Part shown: piece after piece, positions 25,832-34,823 of the stretch
How the letters are laid out: each line of letters starts with the position of its first letter
How positions within the stretch are numbered: position 1 is the stretch's first letter
Assembly (NCBI GenBank): GCA_934717855.1
Contig: CAKUZI010000007.1
Span: 1-64,000, forward strand
Direction of reading: 5' to 3'
DNA: 64,000 nt
DNA from: an uncultured Candidatus Melainabacteria bacterium
Lineage (GTDB): Bacteria > Cyanobacteriota > Vampirovibrionia > Gastranaerophilales > Gastranaerophilaceae
The notes under the pieces: model-generated
Told to the model about the DNA's origin: nothing
The model's input: only the letters and a program-made list of their open reading frames with translations
The model's database searches: none
Position numbers and translations under genes: made by a program

Positions 25832-26441
25832 TACATAGTTTTTCCTGTTTTTGATAATAATTCAAAAAGTTATACAAGTTTATAACGGAAGTATTATATT
25901 GCTTGGCAATAATTGTTTTCGGAACTTTCAATTTGACGAGTTTGAATATTTCATCTTTGTAGGCATCAAGTTTCGATTTTCCCTTTCCTTTTGGTCTTCC
26001 GAGTTTTATTCCCATTGCTTTTTTTGCTTGTAAAGCTTCTCTCGTTCGTAAACTTATTAAATCTCGCTCAATTTGTGCTATTAGGGCAAATACAGTTGTT
26101 GTAACAGTTGCAGTGATACTTTTATCATTGTTAGAAAAATTTTCTTTTATTGAATATAATATAATCCCCTTTTGTTTTGTTATATCAATAACCTCAAAAA
26201 TTTGTGTAATTGAACGTGCTATTCTTGATAGTTCCGGCACTATCAATATATCATTTTTCTGCATTTTATTTAATAAATTTCCAAGTTGGCGTTCTTTAAA
26301 ATTTGCCTTCCCTGAAATTTGTTCTTCTATAAAATTCACGTTTCCTAGTTTTTTGTCATTAGCAAACTTCAAAACATCAATTTTGTTTTTCTCTGTATTT
26401 TGTTCAATTGTACTAACCCTTAAATATGCATATGTTGTCAT
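25821..26441 (-). CDS. Serine recombinase (resolvase/invertase family)
   Basis: 206 aa with an N-terminal catalytic domain (TYAYLRVSTIEQNTEKN, catalytic Ser in RVST near residue 10; IVPELSRIARS with the conserved arginines) and a C-terminal HTH_7-like domain (GRPKGKGKSKL, then KLKVPKTIIAKQYNTSVINL). These enzymes carry out site-specific resolution or inversion. An AAAGGA Shine-Dalgarno precedes the ATG. It gives the element a second recombinase in addition to the tyrosine integrase. Confidence 0.92.
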   Translation of the reverse strand: MTTYAYLRVSTIEQNTEKNKIDVLKFANDKKLGNVNFIEEQISGKANFKERQLGNLLNKMQKNDILIVPELSRIARSITQIFEVIDITKQKGIILYSIKENFSNNDKSITATVTTTVFALIAQIERDLISLRTREALQAKKAMGIKLGRPKGKGKSKLDAYKDEIFKLVKLKVPKTIIAKQYNTSVINLYNFLNYYQKQEKLCNEK

Positions 26442-26459
26442 TAAAATCCTTTCATAATT

Positions 26460-26927
26460 TTATTTATCAATATATCCCACTTCGCTTAGTGCCTTACCAA
26501 ATATTTTTATCAATGCAAATTTTAAGCCATTCAATAACTTTGGATTACTTCTAATTTCATCTATTGTTAAATCAAGAGAGTCTAGAGCTGGTTTAATATC
26601 ACCAGTATATCCACACTCATGGTTGTTTAATTCATACAAAAACATAGTTGCAATAAACCCTGTCCCATCTTTATCATTATCAATAGCTTGTTGGCGTTCT
26701 CCTATAAACTTTTTAAATAATTTTGTTTGCTTTTCCAACTTACTTTTTAAAATAAATGCACCTTTTTCAAAATTAAAGATTTTGTCTTTTTCAAATAGGT
26801 TTAAACCAATGGATTGCATACCATTTTCAAATTGTTCTTTCGAGTATGCAAAAAATACACAACCGATTGTAAATTCATTATACTCTTGTTGTTGTCTAAT
26901 TTTCATTTCTTCATACGTTTCAATCAT
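26460..26927 (-). CDS. Conserved hypothetical protein of mobile elements
   Basis: 155 aa, soluble. The opening YEEMKIRQQQEYNEF and FFAYSKEQFENGMQSIGL recall a small-protein family carried by plasmids and integrative elements of gut bacteria, but I cannot assign a function. The C-terminal half ends in a helical KFALIKIFGKAL. It lies upstream of the serine recombinase on the same strand, 18 bases apart, so they probably form one operon. Confidence 0.6.
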   Translation of the reverse strand: MIETYEEMKIRQQQEYNEFTIGCVFFAYSKEQFENGMQSIGLNLFEKDKIFNFEKGAFILKSKLEKQTKLFKKFIGERQQAIDNDKDGTGFIATMFLYELNNHECGYTGDIKPALDSLDLTIDEIRSNPKLLNGLKFALIKIFGKALSEVGYIDK

Positions 26928-26967
26928 AATAAACTAACTTCTCCTTTAATTTTTTTTTGCAATAAAA

Positions 26968-26986
26968 AAGCCGTCAATGACGGCTT
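26968..26986 (-). terminator. Intrinsic terminator (minus strand)
   Basis: AAGCCGTCA / TGACGGCTT hairpin with a one-base loop. On the minus strand it is followed by a T run, so it would stop transcription coming from the DpnII-type nuclease gene before the recombinase operon. Confidence 0.7.
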
Positions 26987-27222
26987 CATGATTTCATTAT
27001 ATTTTTATGTTGTTTTAATAATCTTATTTTTCGTTTTCTATTCAACTTCAACCTTTTCATTGTAAAATTTGCTACATTTTGCCTGATATTAAGTAAAAAC
27101 CTAATATCTGTATTTTTATTTTAGACATCAATATAGAAAAATACAAGCCATTCTGCTATATAAGGTAATAAAAGGTAAATGGTCATTTTTAGTTTATAAA
27201 ACAATGAAATTTTTATAATATA

Positions 27223-28080
27223 TTATTGTAAACACTCTAAAATATTATTTTCTAGATCTTGAATATTATAGACTGTATCCAAAACATCAAAAGTTTCTTC
27301 TAAATTATGTCTTGCACTATTCCATCCGCAACCATCTGTAAACCACACAAAAGTTACTTCATCAATTGTTGCAACTTCTTGTGCTAATGTTTTATAACTT
27401 CTTGCAGTTTCATTTAATTTTGAACCACCGCTTGAATAAAAGTTAGTTTCAATTACATAGATTTGATTAGCGGTTTTTATGACAAAATCAAAGCGTTTTT
27501 CCATTTTCCCTTGATTTGAAATTGCAGATAAATTTACATTCCATTTTTCTTCAATCTCATGGATATACATTTCTTTGAAATAATTTTGACCTTTTTCAAA
27601 ACCTGCTTTAATAATAAAGCTTTCAACAAGATTTTCCATTAAATGACCGCCACGATTTTTACGACCATTACTGTCTAATCCTGTTTCAACACCAGTTGCG
27701 TAATCAACCAAATTACTTACAATATGATTTTCTAATAAATCAAAAAGTTTTGTTTTTCTCATAAACATTTTATATTCTTCAATACTGTAATTACATTTAT
27801 TAAAAGAAAAATTGTAATCACCATCAGCATCTGTAACAGAAATTTCATTTGAACGAACTGCTAATAGAAGTGGAATACATTTTAAAGTTTCAGGATATTT
27901 TCTAAGAATATCTTCAAAATCTTTTTCAATATCTTTTGAACCGACTAAAGAGTTTAAAATATTTAACTCTACTTTAACATTATCAACATTTTTATTAACT
28001 TTATCAAAATCTACATAATAGCAGTAGTCTGCAATACAAAGTCTAAATGTAGATAACCATTTCTTAAAATCTCTTACCAT
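27223..28080 (-). CDS. dpnB: DpnII/MboI-type restriction endonuclease (GATC)
   Basis: 285 aa, the usual length of the DpnII/MboI family. Diagnostic segments are GLDSNGRKNRGGHLMENLVE and, for the catalytic core, KRFDFVIKTANQIYVIETNF, which gives D-x(n)-E-x-N in place of the usual ExK. The closing EVTFVWFTDGCGW is also characteristic. It cleaves unmethylated GATC in duplex DNA. The cognate methylases are 0.6-2.2 kb away, with one plus-strand gene between. The family call is strong; the exact cut site is inferred. Confidence 0.9.
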   Translation of the reverse strand: MVRDFKKWLSTFRLCIADYCYYVDFDKVNKNVDNVKVELNILNSLVGSKDIEKDFEDILRKYPETLKCIPLLLAVRSNEISVTDADGDYNFSFNKCNYSIEEYKMFMRKTKLFDLLENHIVSNLVDYATGVETGLDSNGRKNRGGHLMENLVESFIIKAGFEKGQNYFKEMYIHEIEEKWNVNLSAISNQGKMEKRFDFVIKTANQIYVIETNFYSSGGSKLNETARSYKTLAQEVATIDEVTFVWFTDGCGWNSARHNLEETFDVLDTVYNIQDLENNILECLQ

Positions 28081-28152
28081 ATATTCTCCTGTATATTTTT
28101 ATGATAACATGAGCATGCGATTTATAAAAATATATTAAGAAAAGACGGAAGT

Positions 28153-28695
28153 ATGCCAAAAACTAAAACAAAAGCTATACCTAAGGAACGTAGAATATCC
28201 ATTTCAAATAAGGGTAGTCGTAATGACGTGCGTTTAAGAGTGATTAATGAATTTATTAAAGAATTACCAGGGAAAGGTACTGGAGGGCTACAATCAAAAT
28301 ATATATACTATGTAGAAACTTTAAAATCCGGACAACGTATATATTTAGAACGACCAGCTAATCTGCATAATGGATTTGATTTTGTTGTGAATATCGAAAA
28401 TGAAATTTTCTTAACTGAAAAAGGCTTAGAAAAAAATTATCCGGCACATCATCATATACTTGATGATTTAGAATTAAAAAAGAAAGAATCTCCTAAAAAA
28501 TACAAGGAGTTGTATAAATTAATTAATAATATTTATAACTGTGAAGAAATAACCGAAAGCTCTTTGAAATTTAATTCAGGTTATCCTGTAGATTTAATAT
28601 TAAAGGTTATAAAGTGGTTCTTTATTGAACAAGACATTCGATATTGGAATTATTCTGGTCGAGCAATGTTTATGGAAGGTGTTCCAAAGCCTTAG
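28153..28695 (+). CDS. DpnII-system-associated protein of unknown role
   Basis: 180 aa with a basic N terminus (KTKTKAIPKERRISISNKGS), then a mixed fold and a conserved-looking C terminus LKVIKWFFIEQDIRYWNYSG. I recall similar small proteins beside GATC restriction systems, but not their function. The gene lies between the nuclease and the methylases in opposite orientation, and its 3' end overlaps the Dam-type methylase stop by 4 bases. It could be a specificity, control or DNA-binding accessory. Confidence 0.6.
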   Translation: MPKTKTKAIPKERRISISNKGSRNDVRLRVINEFIKELPGKGTGGLQSKYIYYVETLKSGQRIYLERPANLHNGFDFVVNIENEIFLTEKGLEKNYPAHHHILDDLELKKKESPKKYKELYKLINNIYNCEEITESSLKFNSGYPVDLILKVIKWFFIEQDIRYWNYSGRAMFMEGVPKP

Positions 28696-29531
28696 TAATT
28701 CTTTACTAAGACTTCTGTTATCTTGCCTCTACCATCAGCATTAGCATTTATTTGACGAGAAGCAAAAACTTTTTTAATTTCATAATTCGCATATAATTCA
28801 TTAACCAATTTAGTGTCTGAATTTGATAACATAAATTTTACACCCATCGAATCCAATTCATCGCACACATCACGCAATTTGAACTGCATATCAATATCAA
28901 ATCCGTCTTTTGTATATGATGTAAAACTAGATGTTTCATTCAATGGCACATAAGGCGGATCAAAATATACAAAATCACCTTTGTGTACTTTGTTTAAAAT
29001 TTCAGAGAAATCTGCACATTTAATTTCAGTCTTTTTTAAAAGTTCAGAACAATTTAAAAGATTATTTTCATCAATAATTCTTGGATTTTTATAATTTCCA
29101 AATGGAACATTAAATTCACCTTTAGAATTAACTCTATACATACCATTAAAACAAGTTCTATTAAGGTAAATAAAACGACTGGCTCTTTCAACATTTGAAA
29201 GATTGGAATATTCTTCTGTCCTATCAATGTTACGGATTTCTAAAAAATATTCTTTTGAAACTTTGTGTTTACTTAAATCCTCAATAAGCTCATCAACACT
29301 ATCTCTAACAACAGAATAAAGATTTATAAGTTCTTCGTTCATATCTGAAATATAAGCATTATCGGGTTGTAATTCAAAGAACAGAGCACCACCGCCAATA
29401 AAAGGCTCAAAATATCTATTACAAGTTTTAGGCAAGTTTTTTAATAATTCAAACATTAGTTGACGTTTCCCGCCAACCCATTTGACTATTGGATAGGTCT
29501 CATTTTTTAATTTTTCTAAAACTACTGCCAT
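28692..29531 (-). CDS. dpnM: Dam-family adenine methyltransferase (DpnM-like)
   Basis: 279 aa, class alpha N6-adenine methylase. Motif X/I KWVGGKRQL (about 17-25) and FEPFIGGGALFFEL (about 41-54) bind SAM; catalytic motif IV is VYFDPPYVPL (about 186-195). NRTCFNGMYRVNSKGEFNVP is the Dam-family substrate-binding signature. It methylates GATC and protects host DNA from the DpnII-type nuclease. It overlaps the second methylase by 10 bases. Confidence 0.95.
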   Translation of the reverse strand: MAVVLEKLKNETYPIVKWVGGKRQLMFELLKNLPKTCNRYFEPFIGGGALFFELQPDNAYISDMNEELINLYSVVRDSVDELIEDLSKHKVSKEYFLEIRNIDRTEEYSNLSNVERASRFIYLNRTCFNGMYRVNSKGEFNVPFGNYKNPRIIDENNLLNCSELLKKTEIKCADFSEILNKVHKGDFVYFDPPYVPLNETSSFTSYTKDGFDIDMQFKLRDVCDELDSMGVKFMLSNSDTKLVNELYANYEIKKVFASRQINANADGRGKITEVLVKNY

Positions 29532-30325
29532 TGTTTTTCTTTCTTTGAAAATACTTGTTCAAACCTTTTTATTGAAAGGTCTAAATATTCTTTTTCTAAA
29601 TCTATCCCGATATATTTTCTGCCTAATTCTAAAGCCATTATACCAGTCGTAGAACTTCCTGTAAACGGATCGAGTATCAAATCGTCTTTATTAGTTGAGG
29701 CAAGGATTATACGCCTTAACAATTCTAAAGGTTTTTGTGTTGGATGTTTTCCAAATTCTTTTTCATAAGGTTTAGGAGTGCCGATTACCCATACAGAACG
29801 CATTTGTTTTTCAGGCTTTTTAATAAAATCTTCTGCCCAATCTCCATTTTTCATTATTTCATAATTAAATGTATGCTTTGTCCCATTATCTAATTTTGCC
29901 CATAATAAAGTTTCATGACTTGCTGTAAAATATCTACAACTCATATTTGGTGAAGCATTTGGTTTAAACCAACAAATATCATTTAATATTTTAAAACCAG
30001 CTTTTTGTAATGCAAAACCACAAGTGTAGATTGAATGATAAGTTCCTGAAATCCAAATAGTTCCATTCGATTTTAAAACTCTTTTGCAAGCATTTATCCA
30101 ATTTTGATGGAATTCAAAATCTTCATCAAATCCTTTGCTTTTATCCCACTTCCCTTTATTTACTGAAACAACTTTACCGGATTGACAAGTTATTCCACCA
30201 TTAGATAACATATAAGGTGGGTCCGCAAAAATCATATCAACAGATTCAGGTGTTGCCTTATTCAAAATTTCAATACAATCACCCTGAAACAAAGTTATAT
30301 CTTCTTTTTCATACACCTTTTGCAT
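29522..30325 (-). CDS. dpnA: Second adenine methyltransferase (DpnA-like)
   Basis: 267 aa, class beta methylase. Motif IV DMIFADPPYMLSNGG (about 30-44) comes first, and the SAM-binding motif I ILDPFTGSSTTGIMA (about 218-232) comes last, with KHPTQKPLELLRRII before it. In DpnII systems this second enzyme also methylates single-stranded GATC, which protects incoming ssDNA during uptake. It is first in the operon with the Dam-type gene. Confidence 0.93.
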   Translation of the reverse strand: MQKVYEKEDITLFQGDCIEILNKATPESVDMIFADPPYMLSNGGITCQSGKVVSVNKGKWDKSKGFDEDFEFHQNWINACKRVLKSNGTIWISGTYHSIYTCGFALQKAGFKILNDICWFKPNASPNMSCRYFTASHETLLWAKLDNGTKHTFNYEIMKNGDWAEDFIKKPEKQMRSVWVIGTPKPYEKEFGKHPTQKPLELLRRIILASTNKDDLILDPFTGSSTTGIMALELGRKYIGIDLEKEYLDLSIKRFEQVFSKKEKQWQ

Positions 30326-30530
30326 ATGCTAATTATAGTATAAACAAACAATTTAATACTTGAATGTGAAAGTTTATGTTAAAAGTTATGTATAACTATT
30401 TACTCAAAATTAACTTCATAAGAATTTTCAAAAGTATTGTTGTATCTGATAAATAATGAGTCAATACTAGACTATAAAGTTTTTGAACGTAGTTTTAGTT
30501 TAAACAAAAATTTTTTGCTATAATATTGTT

Positions 30531-31154
30531 ATGATTAAAGATGCAAGTTATTATAAAACCCTAATTATTGACGAATTTTTTAATGATTTAAATATTGATT
30601 TGCTTGTAACTGAAATACCATATCTATATGGAAATAGAAAAGCCGATTTAGTAGTAATACACGACAATAAATCAATTGCTTATGAAATAAAAAGCGAATT
30701 AGATAATCTAACAAAGTTGAATGAACAAATAAGGGACTACCAAGAAGTTTTTAATGAAGTATATGTTGTTATTGCTGATAAATTTAAAATATCACAGGAA
30801 ATAAAAAACTTGCCTAAAAATATTGGATTAATTATTGAAAAAAATGGTACTTTTAAAATAAAAAGAACTGCTAAAATTAAAACAATGTTAAAGAAAGATA
30901 AAACTGTTTATTTTTTACATAAAAATGAAATGTTAAAATATTTAAATACAAACAAATATTTATCTATAAATGGTGTAAGAGAAAAGTTTTTAAATAAATT
31001 TAATAACAAAGAAGTATATAATATTGTTTTATCAGCATTAATAAATAGATATAATGACAAATTTAAACTATTCTGTTTTGATAGAGGAGAATATACCCAC
31101 AAGGAAGATTTAAAAATGCTTACAGGTCTAAAACAAGGTTTGAATTTGCTCTAG
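30531..31154 (+). CDS. sce7726-family protein (PD-(D/E)XK-like)
   Basis: 207 aa. The core YGNRKADLVVIHDNKSIAYE followed by IKSELDN gives D...ExK, the nuclease-like signature of the sce7726 family, followed by a VYVVIADKF strand. The C-terminal half is helical. The gene is convergent with the beta-family gene and overlaps its 3' end by 35 bases. sce7726 and sce7725/beta-like genes commonly travel together. Role unknown, likely defence-related. Confidence 0.75.
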   Translation: MIKDASYYKTLIIDEFFNDLNIDLLVTEIPYLYGNRKADLVVIHDNKSIAYEIKSELDNLTKLNEQIRDYQEVFNEVYVVIADKFKISQEIKNLPKNIGLIIEKNGTFKIKRTAKIKTMLKKDKTVYFLHKNEMLKYLNTNKYLSINGVREKFLNKFNNKEVYNIVLSALINRYNDKFKLFCFDRGEYTHKEDLKMLTGLKQGLNLL

Positions 31155-32286
31155 AACATAGAATTGTCATGTATAAGTTAGCCCTTACTGAAATCCAAAA
31201 AGAAGGAGCATTACCGTTATTTTCGCCCTTTGATTTTAAATCTATTTGCTCATCACCCCATACTGACAATTTATCAATTTGTTGATAATTTGAAGCATTT
31301 ACAACAAGTTTTGCTAATTCTTCATAGGCATCACTGTTATTTTTGTTTTTTTTATCAGAAGAAGCCCTTTTATAGGAATATTTTAATATTTCTGTATTTT
31401 CAATATAATCTATTCTTGGTATCCAACCACCACCACTGGTAGGATACTTAACAGGGTGCAATGAAGCATAGTCTCCAAAACAAATATTTGGATAATTATT
31501 GGTGTTCTTAATGTGCGAATACAACAATTCTTCTTGTGCTTCAAAAGTATGTTCTGGTACAGGTTTAACATAACTAGGAAAACTTGAAGAAACAGGTATA
31601 ATTGCTTTTAAATGCTTAGTATTTGTAAGTTTGTTTAAACACTCATCAATAATAGACTTATATTTTTCAAATTCACTTATAAAACCAAAGTCTAAAATCA
31701 GAATAAGTTTATCATTCCCTGTTATTTCAACTATTTTATCTATAATACTTTGGATAATAGTATTCGCAGATAAATTATGAACATTAAATAAATTTGAACA
31801 TTTATCTGGATTATTAAATTTAAAAGCTGAAATTTTTAATGCTAAATATCTAAATTCTTTATTTAATTCTTGTATTTGCAAAAAAGTGTCAGCAATATAA
31901 TTAGTATCAAATTGAATTGTAGGAATTACTAATTGTTTAAAATTTTCATTTTTAGTTAAAAATCTTCGCCATTCTTGATATCCATTTTCAGGATTTTTTA
32001 TAATGTTAATTCCATCATACATCAAACTCTCATCATCAGTAATATCCAATATAAATGGTCTATTTTTTACTAATGATAAAATGTTATCAATTTTTTTGTT
32101 TATATCTCCAGGTCTAACCACACCCGCTAATGTCTTATGAGTCTTAGGATATTTGTAACTTCTAGCACCTGTCATTTCTATTATAGGCAAAATTCTATCT
32201 TTAACAACATCTGTAAGTTTTTCATAGGCTTTATTTTCAGATGGTCTTGTTTTCAATATGGGCATATATTTAAAAGTTCTTTTCAT
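31120..32286 (-). CDS. Beta-family protein (sce7725-like)
   Basis: 388 aa. The N terminus KYMPILKTRPSENKAYEKL and the (beta/alpha)-barrel-like order of segments (RILPIIEMTG, RPFILDIT, LVIPTIQFD, LILILDFGF, KAIIPVSS, HPVKYPTSGGGWIPRIDY) fit the 'beta protein' family. I start at ATG 32286, not 32352, because GGAG lies 8 bases upstream and the ImmA/IrrE stop is one base away. The gene is third in a minus-strand operon. Biochemical function unknown. Confidence 0.8.
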   Translation of the reverse strand: MKRTFKYMPILKTRPSENKAYEKLTDVVKDRILPIIEMTGARSYKYPKTHKTLAGVVRPGDINKKIDNILSLVKNRPFILDITDDESLMYDGINIIKNPENGYQEWRRFLTKNENFKQLVIPTIQFDTNYIADTFLQIQELNKEFRYLALKISAFKFNNPDKCSNLFNVHNLSANTIIQSIIDKIVEITGNDKLILILDFGFISEFEKYKSIIDECLNKLTNTKHLKAIIPVSSSFPSYVKPVPEHTFEAQEELLYSHIKNTNNYPNICFGDYASLHPVKYPTSGGGWIPRIDYIENTEILKYSYKRASSDKKNKNNSDAYEELAKLVVNASNYQQIDKLSVWGDEQIDLKSKGENNGNAPSFWISVRANLYMTILCSRANSNLVLDL

Positions 32287-32287
32287 T

Positions 32288-32872
32288 TTAATACTCCGAA
32301 ATATATTTAAGCTTGTATGCTCTATATCTAATAGCAGCAGAAGATACACCAAATTTCTTAGAAAGTTCTTCTATATTAGTTATACCATTTTTAATATACT
32401 CATCAAATTTACATTTAGGCATTAATAAATTAGCCGCATATTCACTAGCTTCTATTTCTATATCAGAATTTTCAGTATCTCTAAACAATACTTGATCAAT
32501 ATGCGACCCAGATAATAAAATATCTCTGTGTTTAATAAAATGACCTAATTCATGTGCGATCGTGAAGTTTTGTCTTAATTTACTTTCCCATTGATTTAAA
32601 TAAATAGCCCACTCTTGCCCACTAATACGTTCTATAAATCCAGATATATTTCTATCTAAATCTGCCTCGTGAACTTTTATATTAAATAGGCTTTCTACAA
32701 CAGTCCGAATATCTAATGGACTAGTTTCTATCCCTAGTTCTTCGGCTTTTTTATAAATTTCTTCAATGCTAGTTCCTTCGCAAATACAATTTTTGCTTGC
32801 TTTATCTTTTGGAATTGTATTTCCTGTTTCTAAAAAATTTATCCAATCTTGTTCATCAATATTCGTTGCCAT
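32288..32872 (-). CDS. ImmA/IrrE-family metallopeptidase
   Basis: 194 aa with the zinc-protease motif FTIAHELGHFIKH (HExxH about residues 108-112), followed by IEIEASEYAANLLMP, which supplies the third zinc ligand Glu. A C-terminal HTH-like tail (EELSKKFGVSSAAIRYRAYK) may recognise DNA or a repressor. ImmA-type proteases cleave phage or element repressors under stress. It overlaps the membrane-protein gene before it by 17 bases and abuts the beta-family gene. Confidence 0.92.
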   Translation of the reverse strand: MATNIDEQDWINFLETGNTIPKDKASKNCICEGTSIEEIYKKAEELGIETSPLDIRTVVESLFNIKVHEADLDRNISGFIERISGQEWAIYLNQWESKLRQNFTIAHELGHFIKHRDILLSGSHIDQVLFRDTENSDIEIEASEYAANLLMPKCKFDEYIKNGITNIEELSKKFGVSSAAIRYRAYKLKYISEY

Positions 32873-33455
32873 CTCCAGCTCCAGTTATATTTAAATTCTC
32901 AGAATTCTGATCTATAATTTGTTTAATTCTATTATCAAAATCTTCATCATCAATAATATTAAAAATTGTATCAGTTAAATCTTCCATAATATCCTCTTTT
33001 TGCTCATTAAAAACTTTCTCAGTTTGTTTTTCTATAAGCAAACTAATTTTTTCATTAAAATCATTATGTTTAATTTTATTTTCTACATGTTGTTCAGCTT
33101 CATATTTAATTTTATTTTGAAACGTAACAAGTGAAACTATACCAAAAACCCCAATAATAGCAATTAAAAATGATATTAAAGCATTGTAATATTCTAGAAT
33201 ATTTTCATACAAATCTTTTGTACTTACAATTTTATTTTTTTCTAACAATTGCGATATTGATATTTTATCTTTAGAAGTTAAGTATTCTCTTTCCGTAGTT
33301 ATAACATATTGATCTTTTAAAAAAGTATTTATTCCTGGACAATGTTTCAGAAATACTGAACAAGCACCAAATGCAAGTACTATCGTAAAGACAAGTCCAA
33401 CTGCAAAACTACATCCATTTAAAAAATTATTTGTAAGATTTTCTTTTAAATTCAT
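32856..33455 (-). CDS. Two-TM membrane protein with cytoplasmic coiled tail
   Basis: 199 aa. TM1 is at about residues 16-36 (FAVGLVFTIVLAFGACSVFL). An extracytoplasmic loop of about 55 residues follows, then TM2 at about 92-112 (ALISFLIAIIGVFGIVSLV), then about 85 acidic, coiled-coil-prone residues. No family recognised. It heads the operon with ImmA/IrrE and beta-family genes and overlaps the former by 17 bases. It could be a membrane sensor or effector of that module. Confidence 0.68.
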   Translation of the reverse strand: MNLKENLTNNFLNGCSFAVGLVFTIVLAFGACSVFLKHCPGINTFLKDQYVITTEREYLTSKDKISISQLLEKNKIVSTKDLYENILEYYNALISFLIAIIGVFGIVSLVTFQNKIKYEAEQHVENKIKHNDFNEKISLLIEKQTEKVFNEQKEDIMEDLTDTIFNIIDDEDFDNRIKQIIDQNSENLNITGAGDGNEY

Positions 33456-33864
33456 AGATACGTTTACCTTATTTATAATAATAAATTATAGCATAAAAAT
33501 TCATTATTTTAGGTTTTTAATCCTTTAAAAATAAACATTGTTAGACACTTATATTATGAATTTTATAAGTCTAAGATAATAAAGGGTTTTGTTAGAAAAC
33601 GTAAAAAAAAACAATAAAAAACGTTCGATTTTAACAATTTAAAATTAATCCACTTTTAATTTGGGTGTAATTTTGCGACTATTTTTACACGCAAATATTT
33701 TTGTATGGTAAAGAGGTAACACAAAACAGGTTTATATTCTTGTGTAATATTTGTGTAATGGAATGTGATTTTATGTAATTTTACTTAGTTTTACGAGTAT
33801 TAAAAAATGGTCTAAAATGTAAGTATAGTAAAGAAAAATCGTTTTATACAATTAATTTATGTAT
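33456..33864. other. Element right end, non-coding
   Basis: About 410 AT-rich bases without a credible gene. The region includes the right arm-type repeat (33739-33759) and further TGTAATTTTAC/TTTTACG words at 33775-33800. It is the counterpart of the left end at 9984-10509. Confidence 0.5.
33739..33759 (+). repeat. Arm-type direct repeat, right copy
   Basis: Identical over 21 bases to 10034-10054, and ends 106 bases before attR. Same orientation as the left copy. Confidence 0.6.
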
Positions 33865-33923
33865 CCCTGATAAGGGTGAGGTCGGTGGTTCGAGTCCACT
33901 GCGGCCCATATAAAGAAGAGGAC
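33865..33923 (+). repeat. attR: 59-bp direct repeat (3' fragment of tRNA-Ile)
   Basis: Identical to 9925-9983. Only the 3' 44 bases of the tRNA are present, and the upstream sequence is unrelated to a tRNA 5' half, so this is an attachment-site scar and not a functional tRNA. Confidence 0.93.
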
Positions 33924-33943
33924 GAGAATTTGTCCTCTTTTTT
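33916..33943 (+). terminator. Original tRNA-Ile terminator, displaced by integration
   Basis: AAGAGGAC / GTCCTCTT stem with T run. Same stem as 9976-10004 but different loop. Confidence 0.75.
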
Positions 33944-33985
33944 ATTATTTAAAATTTAAGTATTTTTACAAATTAAAGGGATAAT

Positions 33986-34660
33986 ATGAAAATCAACGGT
34001 ATTAATAACAGCTTTTATGGAAATAATGGAAAAGCTAATAATCAACCAAATTTTACTGCATTAAAAAAGATTAATTTTTTATATGATTTTAATCCTCAAA
34101 AATCACTTGAAGATGCCGAAGTTTTATTGGAATTCAAAAAATCCGAACCACTAAAAAGATTTTTTGAAAAATATGATGGAATAGCAGAATTTTTTGAGTG
34201 TCCTTGGACCTGGAGACCAAATTTAAAAAAATGGACAAGACCGCATACAATGTTAACTATAAAATATAATCCAAATCCTGTAGAAAAAACCATCCAAAAA
34301 GAAATAAAAGAACCTGAAAAAATTATAGAAAAAGAAACAAAAAATAAAGGATTTTTTAATAAAATAAAAAATTGGTTACAAATAGGTAAAGAAGAAAATA
34401 AAACTCAAAAAATTGAAGCCCCTATAGATGGAACTACTTTAAAACCTCCAATTGAAGAATTGGTAATTACAGATGGTACACCTTTTTTTTCAGAGCCAAG
34501 CTTATCTGAATCTGTAAGTGGTTTAAAATATAACATTAGAAATTTAACTGATGCTGATATAGAATCTGAACTTAGTCAAGTGGGAGCTAAAAAATTAAAA
34601 GAACAACAACAAGCAGAACAATTAAAGAATATTCATGAAGAATTAAAAGATTGGCTATAA
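33986..34660 (+). CDS. Lineage-type 'FTG-motif' protein, unknown function
   Basis: 224 aa. Near the N terminus it has NNQPNFTALKKIN (about residues 18-30), one of several NxxFTG-like segments in this window. The middle is Lys/Glu-rich with low complexity (KEIKEPEKIIEKETK), and the C terminus is helical (KKLKEQQQAEQLKNIHEE). No signal peptide or membrane segment. GGGATAAT precedes the ATG weakly. It is the first gene after the integrated element. Function unknown. Confidence 0.65.
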   Translation: MKINGINNSFYGNNGKANNQPNFTALKKINFLYDFNPQKSLEDAEVLLEFKKSEPLKRFFEKYDGIAEFFECPWTWRPNLKKWTRPHTMLTIKYNPNPVEKTIQKEIKEPEKIIEKETKNKGFFNKIKNWLQIGKEENKTQKIEAPIDGTTLKPPIEELVITDGTPFFSEPSLSESVSGLKYNIRNLTDADIESELSQVGAKKLKEQQQAEQLKNIHEELKDWL

Positions 34661-34751
34661 ATTTAATATCTACATTGAAATGTAAATTTTTACATTTGCA
34701 AAACGACTTAATTATTGTTGCTGTTTTGTAATAAAAAATATGATCATAGGG

Positions 34752-34779
34752 TTGAAAATTGTAAAAAATCGGTTATAAT
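34752..34779 (+). promoter_or_regulatory. Promoter of predicted antisense RNA
   Basis: TTGAAA (34752-34757) and TATAAT (34774-34779) with a 16-base spacer. The expected start, about 34785-34786, coincides with the first base of the 5' hairpin of the predicted antitoxin RNA. Confidence 0.7.
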
Positions 34780-34783
34780 AAAA

Positions 34784-34823
34784 GAGTAGGGAGAGGTCTT
34801 TCGACCTCTTGTTCAACCCCTAC
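34784..34823 (-). terminator. Terminator of toxin mRNA (shared hairpin)
   Basis: On the minus strand the same GTAGGG...CCCTAC / AGAGGTC...GACCTCT structure follows the toxin stop codon and ends in TCTTTTATT. It thus doubles as the 5' hairpin of the antisense RNA. Confidence 0.65.

Noticed and set aside
33865..33908. Second tRNA-Ile
   Set aside because: Only the 3' 44 bases are present; the 5' acceptor strand and D-arm are missing. It is the att scar.
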